Of a DNA stretch of 64,000 nt, positions 43,335 to 50,030 are shown in pieces. Each line of letters opens with the position of its first letter. Position 1 is the first letter of the stretch. The position numbers were made by a program, and so were the translations under genes. The notes under the pieces are model-generated. The model searched no databases, had not been told where the DNA came from, and was given only the letters and a program-made list of their open reading frames with translations. The DNA is from Clostridium simiarum (lineage in GTDB: Bacteria > Bacillota > Clostridia > Clostridiales > Clostridiaceae), in assembly GCF_018919175.1 (NCBI RefSeq), contig NZ_JAHLQL010000008.1:62001-126000 (forward strand). The letters run 5' to 3'.

Positions 43335-43376
43335 TTGGTGAATTATTTCACTATAGCTAAGGGGGTGGTATTGGAT

Positions 43377-43538
43377 ATGCTAGAATTGATTATAAAAAGT
43401 TTTGCTACTATTTATATTATTAAATTAGTTTTAAAACATAATCTTTTTGTTTCTAAGTTAATTATCAAGATAAAGTTTCTTGGTATCCACATAGAAGTTG
43501 ATGGCAAAGAGAAAAAGCACCCATCCCGCAAAGATTAG
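43377..43538 (+). CDS. Small hydrophobic peptide, putative type I toxin (copy 2)
   Basis: 53 residues differing from copy 1 (27470) at only a few positions (Ile for Val near residue 12, Lys for Arg in IKIKFLG, Ile for Val before HIEVD, tail HPSRKD). The same GGGGGTGG ribosome site, a masking TCCTCC upstream, downstream terminator and opposing TGATATAAT promoter (43717-43722) are present. Conservation of the peptide while flanks have drifted suggests selection on the protein. Confidence 0.55.
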   Translation: MLELIIKSFATIYIIKLVLKHNLFVSKLIIKIKFLGIHIEVDGKEKKHPSRKD

Positions 43539-43722
43539 TGCTTCTCTCTACTTAACTAAGCAAATAATATAGTTAAAATCCAATAGCCCTAAAACAAAAT
43601 AAATGTTCTAAGGATTGCTTAGTGTTGACGCACTAAGCTTTTCTTATTATAGGACTCTTATAAACTTTTTTAAAATTATTAACTCCTCAGCTTGGTTGTG
43701 AAGTTTCCTTAATATTATTATA
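43510..43722 (-). ncRNA. Putative antisense RNA opposite toxin-like copy 2
   Basis: The minus-strand promoter TGATATAAT at 43717-43722 and a minus-strand terminator stem AAGCAC/GTGCTTTTT at about 43513-43545 would bound an antisense RNA of about 200 nt overlapping the 3' end of the peptide gene. Predicted only. Confidence 0.45.
43615..43648 (+). terminator. Terminator of toxin-like copy 2
   Basis: GCTTAGTG/CACTAAGC... stem around TTGACG, then TTTTCTTATT, as in copy 1. Confidence 0.72.
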
Positions 43723-43895
43723 TCAAAATTTATATAAAAATAAACACATATTTTTATATAAATTTGGGTTGTTATAGTATTTAGAATACTATAATTACTC
43801 TTAAAGCTAGTAATATTAGCAGTTCTAAAGAAAACCTAAGTCACTTGTGCTAGGATTCAACGTATATAATCCAGTTAATCTATAATTTTTCAAGT

Positions 43896-44381
43896 ATTTA
43901 AATACATCCTATGTTAAGGTTCAACCTATAAAGAAACAAAGGGTTCTACTTTTGAATTTGAATACATCCTATGTTAGGGTTCAACAAATCGAAAATTTAT
44001 TAGAAGGGAAAGAAAAAATTAATTTAAATACATCTCATGTTAAGGTTCAACGTGATGGTGAATATGCAGAATGGGGAAACATAGTAAGATTTAAATACAT
44101 CTGATGTTAAGGTTCAACATGTTTCATTACTTTGTTTTATATTATTATTGTTAGATTTAAATACATCTCATGTTAAGGTTCAACACTCAACCACAAGTTA
44201 TGGAATGTTAACTCTTTAATTTAAATACATCCTATGTTAAGGTTCAACCTAATGTAGAATCAGAGGATTACAGTGGAACTCCATTATTTAAATACATCCT
44301 ATGTTAAGGTTCAACGGATATTGTTAGTGATAGTTGGGGGAAATGGTGTGAATTTAAATACATCCTATGTTAAGGTTCAAC
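43896..44381 (-). CRISPR. CRISPR array J, 8 repeats plus a truncated one
   Basis: Repeats at 43896, 43956, 44022, 44089, 44155, 44219, 44286 and 44352; seven spacers (30-37 bp, the first only 30). On the left a truncated repeat ends at 43861 and precedes a 34-bp spacer nearly identical to the corresponding one of array I. The variable bases change along the array (CCT, CTC, CTG, CCT). Confidence 0.96.
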
Positions 44382-44561
44382 TACTGTAGTTAAGCCATTC
44401 CTTATTTTCATTATATCCTTTAACCTGTTGAAAATAAAGGGTTTGTTTAAAATTTTTCCAACCGATTTGTGTTTTTTTAAAAGTTTATAAAAAACACCCT
44501 TTAAACGTTGAATTTTCAATGGTTTAGATCATGTTTTGTTTAAGTGACGGTTGGAAAAAAT
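44382..44561 (-). promoter_or_regulatory. Leader of array J
   Basis: TACTGTAGTTAAGCC beside the repeat, minus-strand TATAAT at 44410-44415, and the distal element ending GGTTGGAAAAAA. Confidence 0.85.
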
Positions 44562-44624
44562 AATGATAAATCGAAGGTTTTTGGGATTATGTTCCAGTAG
44601 GAGCTTGGATACCAAGAGCTGATT

Positions 44625-44707
44625 ATAAAATGAAACTCCTTCTCTTTTCATCGAAAGAGTACTCGAAGAGTAAGCGATTCACACCAAATGGCAGATTTGG
44701 GTTCTCT
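44625..44707 (-). terminator. Trailer terminator of array K
   Basis: CAAATC.../GATTTGG hairpin and terminator stem ACTCTTTC/GAAGGAGT on the minus strand. Confidence 0.7.
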
Positions 44708-44802
44708 GCTTAAATACATCTCATGTTAAGGTTCAACTAAAGCTAATTTAATCAAAAGATTAAATACTGTATATTTAAATACATCCTATGTTAGGGTTAA
44801 AT
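44708..44802 (-). CRISPR. CRISPR array K remnant, 2 repeats
   Basis: Repeats at 44708 and 44773 (the latter ending GGTTAAAT) and one 35-bp spacer. To the right comes another trailer (44819-44900) and a repeat stub GCTTAAGATTCAAC (44901-44914) fused to a leader, so the array proper has been deleted. Confidence 0.9.
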
Positions 44803-44818
44803 AAAAGATTTATCAATT

Positions 44819-44914
44819 GATTTTGATGAAAAAATGAAACTCCTTCTCTCTTTGTCGAAGGAGTAAGCGATTCACACCAAATCATAGATTTGGGTTCTCT
44901 GCTTAAGATTCAAC
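44819..44914 (-). terminator. Trailer fused directly to a leader through a repeat stub
   Basis: ACTCCTTC/GAAGGAGT terminator and CCAAATC/GATTTGG hairpin, ending in a 14-nt repeat stub that joins the leader. Confidence 0.7.
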
Positions 44915-45092
44915 CACTGTAGTTAAGCCATTCCTTATTTTCATTATATCCTTTAAACTGTTGAAAATAAAGGGTTTGTTTAAAATTTTCCAACCGATTT
45001 GTGTTTTTTAAAAAGTTGATGAAAAGTACCCTTTAAACCTTGGGATTTAAAGGGTTTAAAGCAGTTTTTGTTTAAGGGGAGGTTAGAAAAAA
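44915..45092 (-). promoter_or_regulatory. Leader without array (K)
   Basis: CACTGTAGTTAAGCC, minus-strand TATAAT at 44943-44948, and the distal element ending GGTTAGAAAAAA. Its only repeat is the stub at 44901. Confidence 0.8.
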
Positions 45093-45610
45093 TAATGTTA
45101 GATTGAAGGTTTTTAGAATGATGTTTTAGTAGGAGGGGGTGGTTATTAGAAGTTGAAAAGATTAGGAAGCTAGAAGGGGAGGGGAGAGTGAGACTTTTTT
45201 AATTATTTTGTAGGACTAAATATTACCCATTGATTTTGATAAGAAAGTGAAACTCCTTCTCACTTTGTCGAAGGAGTAAGTTTGTCTTAGCTATGGTATC
45301 TATAGGATTAAACAATTATAACACTTACCCTAATATTTTCATATAATTCAAATTATTAAAACATAGATACTCTTCCAATTTATCAGCGGTGAACACGATA
45401 AGTTTATTAATAGAAAGGTCTAAAGAGAAGCAACTTCAAAGATAGGGGATTCTTTAATAGAGACTGGGTTAAGGTTTATTTCAGTAATCATTATAGAACT
45501 TCTCATAAGATGATGCCACTTTTTAAGAAATAAATTATAATGCTTTATAACATCATTTTTTCCTTCTTGAGTTTTAAACACAATATTTTTTTCATTTTAC
45601 TTTTCTCCTT
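45093..45610. other. Right border of the CRISPR cluster, no gene
   Basis: Linker sequence, a last truncated trailer with its terminator stem (45237-45280), then about 300 bp of unremarkable AT-rich DNA to the DUF4180 gene. I see no coding signal. Confidence 0.45.
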
Positions 45611-45614
45611 GGTA

Positions 45615-45977
45615 TCATAAATTTGAAATCCAAATTTCAGCATCTGCAATATTCTTAAATGTTCTAAAATGGTTTCCTTTATTAGCTTCAATAACCATTT
45701 CTCTAAATCTATCATTAAATTTTTCTTCATTGGCTAAAATAACGGCGACCTTTATATGATAGTTTATAAATTTTTGTAACGCCATTCCTGCCAGGCCAGT
45801 TCTAAGATTAAAGAAATCTTCGGAAAGGGTTTCACCATGAAGCATTAAGTAGTCACACCTATTTTCCATACAAGAACCAATAATGTCTAATACATCTTGT
45901 TCAGAAGAAATCTGAATTCCTTCTGAAGTATATTCAATATATCTTTTATGATTTTTATTTACTATTTTATAATTCAT
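45615..45977 (-). CDS. DUF4180 family protein
   Basis: 120 residues, soluble. GIQISSEQDVLDIIGSC and LMLHGETLSEDFFNLRTGLA, with EMVIEANKGNHFRTF, are the family hallmarks. Function unknown. I start at the ATG with AAGGAG 9 bases upstream rather than the ATG 21 bases earlier, which overlaps that site. It forms a pair with the upstream HTH gene. Confidence 0.82.
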   Translation of the reverse strand: MNYKIVNKNHKRYIEYTSEGIQISSEQDVLDIIGSCMENRCDYLMLHGETLSEDFFNLRTGLAGMALQKFINYHIKVAVILANEEKFNDRFREMVIEANKGNHFRTFKNIADAEIWISNL

Positions 45978-46015
45978 TTTCACTGTCTCCTTATTCATAA
46001 TATATTATCATTAAA

Positions 46016-46504
46016 TTACAAGTCTCTTTGCTCTACTAACATGGAAATTGTACTCATCATTTCCTCCGTGAATTTTATTCCACCCCACAGCATCACTCTT
46101 AACCTATTTTCCTTTTCATAATACTTCATATTAATAGTTGAATTAGCCATTCTACTATCCTTAGCATTCATTATAGCTATGAGCATATTAGATATTCGCA
46201 TGTACTCATCCTTATTTATTTCATTCATGTCTACAACGGTAGATACATTTACTTTTTGCTTTACAGTTTCTACTTCTTCATTAGAAGTTGAAAAATCAAT
46301 ATTTTCTTCTTTACTTGTATCTTTAGTTTTTATATTAACATTGTTCTTTTCCATAAAAACACTTAAATCATGACCTGAAATCCTCCATTGCTTTCCAACT
46401 TTATTAGCTCCAAGCTTACCTTCTGTTATAAATTTTCTTATAGTTTTGTGATGCATACCCAATATTTCTGCGATTTTATCTATTGTATAAAATTGATTCT
46501 CCAT
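46016..46504 (-). CDS. Helix-turn-helix (excisionase/MerR-like) DNA-binding protein
   Basis: 162 residues. The N-terminal 55 residues are an excisionase-type winged helix (FYTIDKIAEILGMHHKTIRK, then GKQWRISGHDLSVFM). A linker rich in Lys/Glu/Thr and a C-terminal alpha/beta domain of about 80 residues follow. Probably regulates itself and the DUF4180 gene 40 bp downstream. The promoter region lies in 46505-46832, which also serves the divergent flavoprotein gene. Confidence 0.8.
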   Translation of the reverse strand: MENQFYTIDKIAEILGMHHKTIRKFITEGKLGANKVGKQWRISGHDLSVFMEKNNVNIKTKDTSKEENIDFSTSNEEVETVKQKVNVSTVVDMNEINKDEYMRISNMLIAIMNAKDSRMANSTINMKYYEKENRLRVMLWGGIKFTEEMMSTISMLVEQRDL

Positions 46505-46832
46505 AAAAAATCTACCCTTTCAAAATTAGTCTATGGTGAAATTATAATGATTATTTTTATATTCGTCAAGCAATTTGTTGCATTTTATTTAACTTTATTA
46601 TACTTTGTTGTCCTTTGGTAAACTCTTGATTTTGTTTTTACATTGTAAAAGACCTATTTATTTATGATAAATTTTACCACTTATAATTATCTCCTTTTTT
46701 ACAGTATCCTTTTAGATAGTATTATACTAATAAGTGCGTACTTGTAATAGTAATAGTTGTATCCTAAAATAATAACATGACATGAAATAATACCAAATTA
46801 TAGTAGATATAAAATTAATTGGAGGTATAAAA

Positions 46833-47459
46833 ATGAAAGTATTACTTATTAATGGAAGTCCTAAATCTCAAGGATGTACCTATACTGCTCTAGGGGAAGT
46901 AGCAAAGGAACTAGAAAAAGAAAATATTGAAACAGAAATCTTTCATATTGGGAACAAGCCTATTCGTGGTTGTATGGGCTGTGGGGGTTGTTCTAAAGAT
47001 GACTCAGGTAAGTGCATATTTGACGATGATACTGTAAATATTGCTTTGGCAAAAGCTAAAGAGGCTGATGGTTTTATCTTTGGTTCCCCGGTACATTATG
47101 CAGGTGCATCTGGTCAAATAACATCTTTTTTAGATAGATTCTTTTATGCAGGAGGTAGCTTTGAGTATAAACCTGGTGCTGCAATTGTAAGCTGTCGTAG
47201 GGGAGGTTCAACCGCTGCTTTTGAGCAGTTAAATAAATATTTTACTATTTCAAATATGCCTGTTGTATCTTCTCAATATTGGAATATGGTTCATGGAAAT
47301 ACTCCTGAAGAAGTAAAGCAGGATTTAGAAGGAATGCAAACAATGAGAACATTAGGTAAAAATATGGCCTGGCTTTTAAAAAGTATAAAAGCTGGTAAAG
47401 AAGCAGGAGTTGCACTGCCAGAAAAAGAGCCAAAAGTAAGAACTAATTTTATACGTTAA
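46833..47459 (+). CDS. NAD(P)H-dependent FMN reductase / flavodoxin-like iron-sulfur flavoprotein
   Basis: 208 residues. FMN-binding loop LINGSPKSQGCTYTAL at the N-terminus, a compact cysteine cluster GCMGCGGCSKDDSGKC (about 48-63), and SPVHYAGASGQITSFLDRFFY, all typical of NADPH-dependent FMN reductase-like proteins in anaerobes. Cytoplasmic redox role; electron partners unknown. GGAGG lies 8 bases upstream. Confidence 0.87.
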   Translation: MKVLLINGSPKSQGCTYTALGEVAKELEKENIETEIFHIGNKPIRGCMGCGGCSKDDSGKCIFDDDTVNIALAKAKEADGFIFGSPVHYAGASGQITSFLDRFFYAGGSFEYKPGAAIVSCRRGGSTAAFEQLNKYFTISNMPVVSSQYWNMVHGNTPEEVKQDLEGMQTMRTLGKNMAWLLKSIKAGKEAGVALPEKEPKVRTNFIR

Positions 47460-47479
47460 TCTTAAAAGAGCTAACAATC

Positions 47480-47547
47480 TAAAATGCACCTCAAAAGTTA
47501 GACATGTTATATAACCATATGTCTAGCATTTTAAGGTGCATTTTTCA
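47480..47547. terminator. Terminator between flavoprotein gene and metG
   Basis: AAAATGCACCT and AGGTGCATTTTT bracket an inner GTTAGACAT/ATGTCTAGC stem. It can serve both convergent genes. Confidence 0.8.
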
Positions 47548-47638
47548 GGGGAGATACTCTGTAAAATTAAAAGCTAAAGATATGGTAACTACCTAAATAT
47601 CTATAATGTGAGTATCTTATTAATTTTAAATTTACTAT

Positions 47639-49282
47639 TTATTTATTTATTTTCTTGCTTCTTTGTATTAAAGTATTTTTCTCTTCATCAATTAATTTTT
47701 TATCAAGTCTTTCAAACAATATCTCAAACTTATTAATTTTTATTCCTTCTTTAGGTTCAATAGCTCTCCAGTTATTTTCCTCAACGGATAACCATTGTTT
47801 AATTTTTTCAGATGATTGAGGTAAAAATGGATTTAGCAAATTAGCTATATTTATTATTGAATATATGCAATTATAGATTGTATTTCTGGACTTTTCTACA
47901 TCTGAGTTTACAGTAATCCAGGGTGTTTTTTCATCAAAATATTTATTTATACTTCTTATAAATTCAAAGATTTCTTTAAGGGCTAGCTTTAAATTTCCGC
48001 TTTCGATAAATGCTCCAACTCTTTTGTATAAGGCATTAATATCATCATTAATATTAGTATCAACTTTCCCTTTAGGTATGCTATTATTAAAGTACTTTTC
48101 TACAAATACTAATGTTCTATTTACTAAGTTTCCATATGCTCCTAATAATTCTCCATTATTACTATTTATAAATTCTCTCCAAGAAAAATCTGTATCTCTT
48201 TTTTCAGGGGAATTTATTAAGAAAAAATATCTTAGAGCATCAGTATTATAGCGCTCAATTATATCAGGAACCCATACAGCCCAATTATTGCTTGTAGATA
48301 TTTTCTTTCCTTCTAGGGTTAAATACTCACTGGATATTATTCTATCTGGCAACTTCTCATAGCCTATTCCACTTATTAAAGCTGGTAATATTATAGAGTG
48401 AAATGGTATGTTATCTTTTCCATGTACATAATAGGAGATAGCTTCTTTATTCCAAAAGCTTTCATAGGACTCATCTTTTTCTATTGCCCACTTTTTGCTT
48501 AAAGTAAGATACCCAAGGACAGCATCTATCCATACATATACCTTTTTGTCCTCAAAGCCTTTAATTGGAATATCAATCCCTAGGGATAAATCTCTTGATA
48601 TAGCCCGATCACATAGACCTTCATTTAAATATCTCTCTGTATTATTTACTGCGTTAATTCGCCAGTTATCCTTGCAACTATCTAGGTTATTTTTAATTTC
48701 CTCTTGAAACTTAGATAGGAGAAAATATAATTGTTTTGTAGCTTTTACTTTAGGTTCATTATTGCACAACTTACATCTTCTATCTAATAATTCAAGGGGC
48801 TCTAATAATGCTCCGCAACCATCACATTGATCTCCCCTTGCTATGGAATTGCATTCTGGACACTTTCCTTCTACATATCTATCCGGTAAGAATTGATTGC
48901 AATTTTCACAATAAATTTGCTCAACATCTTTTTCATAAATTAATCCTTTCTTATACAGCAAGGCTATTGCCTCTTGAACTTGATTTTTATGAAAATCATC
49001 ATCTGTTCTAGAATAATAATCATAAGAAAAATTTAATTTTTTAAAGCAATACTCAAATTCATTGTTATATTTATCAGAAATGTCCTTTGGTGATACGCCC
49101 TCATTTCTTGCTCTAATTGATATTGGTGTTCCATGACAATCACTACCTGAAACATATAAAACCTTATCTCCTTTTGCTCTATAATATCTTGCCAGCACAT
49201 CACCTGGTAATAATGCTGCTATATGACCAATATGCAATGATCCATTAGCATAAGGCCATGCTCCTCCAATAAAAATATTCAT
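47639..49282 (-). CDS. metG: Methionyl-tRNA synthetase
   Basis: A 547-residue class I synthetase that charges tRNA-Met. GGAWPYANGSLHIGHIA contains the HIGH motif; GSDCHGTPISI belongs to the E. coli/archaeal-type active site; the connective insert has zinc knuckles (CENCNQFLPDRYVEGKCPEC and CDGCG...CKLC). The KMSKS loop is KKISTSNNW. No C-terminal tRNA-binding extension. The form differs from the shorter-insert Bacillus type usual in Firmicutes, so this may be the second, MetRS2-like enzyme. It is preceded by a T-box leader. Confidence 0.92.
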   Translation of the reverse strand: MNIFIGGAWPYANGSLHIGHIAALLPGDVLARYYRAKGDKVLYVSGSDCHGTPISIRARNEGVSPKDISDKYNNEFEYCFKKLNFSYDYYSRTDDDFHKNQVQEAIALLYKKGLIYEKDVEQIYCENCNQFLPDRYVEGKCPECNSIARGDQCDGCGALLEPLELLDRRCKLCNNEPKVKATKQLYFLLSKFQEEIKNNLDSCKDNWRINAVNNTERYLNEGLCDRAISRDLSLGIDIPIKGFEDKKVYVWIDAVLGYLTLSKKWAIEKDESYESFWNKEAISYYVHGKDNIPFHSIILPALISGIGYEKLPDRIISSEYLTLEGKKISTSNNWAVWVPDIIERYNTDALRYFFLINSPEKRDTDFSWREFINSNNGELLGAYGNLVNRTLVFVEKYFNNSIPKGKVDTNINDDINALYKRVGAFIESGNLKLALKEIFEFIRSINKYFDEKTPWITVNSDVEKSRNTIYNCIYSIINIANLLNPFLPQSSEKIKQWLSVEENNWRAIEPKEGIKINKFEILFERLDKKLIDEEKNTLIQRSKKINK

Positions 49283-49317
49283 AATAATTCCTCCTCTAAA
49301 TTATAATTTTGGATAAT

Positions 49318-49607
49318 AAAAAAACTCCCCTTCCTAAGAAATTAATCTTAGGAACGAGAGTAAAACTTCGTGATACCATCCTAATTCGCATATACTTTGC
49401 AGTATACACCTCTTCAAGTACGTCATATAAACTCATATGATTATACTCTATCACTATAACGGGTGAACCCGTTGCAGCCTTAATTTAAATTAAATCTCGG
49501 TGCACAGCTCCAAGGCCATTTTCACTTTAATATCCTTTGTTCCTTCTCACCAATGGGAACTCTCTGTATAAGTATTCTTAAAGTTACTTTCCTTTTCTTT
49601 GCATTTG
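49318..49607 (-). promoter_or_regulatory. T-box riboswitch (methionine) upstream of metG
   Basis: On the minus strand AGAGAG and GAGAAGGAACAAAGG belong to stem I, with an ATG specifier candidate in GTGAAAATGGCC. The T-box motif AATTAGGATGGTATCACGA lies at 49369-49387, and the competing terminator CTCGTTCCTAAGA/TTCTTAGGAAGGGGAG with seven T follows. Uncharged tRNA-Met would stabilise the antiterminator and switch metG on. Confidence 0.85.
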
Positions 49608-49613
49608 TACTTT

Positions 49614-49641
49614 ATTATAACCCTTCAATTAAATTTGTCAA
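49614..49641 (-). promoter_or_regulatory. Promoter of the T-box-metG unit
   Basis: Minus strand TTGACA (49641-49636), 16 bases, TATAAT (49619-49614): both hexamers are perfect consensus. Transcription would start near 49607. Confidence 0.75.
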
Positions 49642-49772
49642 TATTAGTATATGCATCTTTAGTAAAAATAGTATTTATTTATTATAGGATTTACAGTAAC
49701 AGGTATAATGGAGATTACTTTAAGTTAATGAAGGATTATCTTATTTATAAATTTTTCTAACTTTTGTTAAAG

Positions 49773-49799
49773 AAAAATACCCGAGTAGCGGGTATTTCT
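49773..49799. terminator. Hairpin terminator after the uvrA-like gene
   Basis: AAATACCC/GGGTATTT around GAGTAGC, T-rich on the minus-strand side. It follows the tandem duplications of the uvrA-like 3' end. Confidence 0.7.
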
Positions 49800-49805
49800 A
49801 TTCAC

Positions 49806-50030
49806 TTATATTATTTAAGAATCATCTTTAGAAATCTTCCAGTTATATTATTTAAGAACTGTCTTTAGAAGTTTTTCAGCTATATTATTTAAGAGCTGTC
49901 TTTAGGAATCTTCCGGTTATATTACTTAAGAACCGTCTTTGGAAGTTTTTCAGACATATTATTTAAGAGTCATCTTTAGAGATCTTCCAGTTATATTATT
50001 TAAGAACTGTCTTTAGGAACCTTCCCGTGT
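49806..50030 (-). repeat. Six tandem 39-bp copies of the uvrA-like gene's last codons
   Basis: Read on the minus strand, the gene's true end TGRFLKTVLK-stop is followed by in-frame copies reading ITGRSLKMTLK, MSEKLPKTVLK, ITGRFLKTALK, IAEKLLKTVLK and ITGRFLKMILK, each closed by TAA. The unit is 39 bp (13 codons), so all copies are in register with the gene. Confidence 0.85.
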
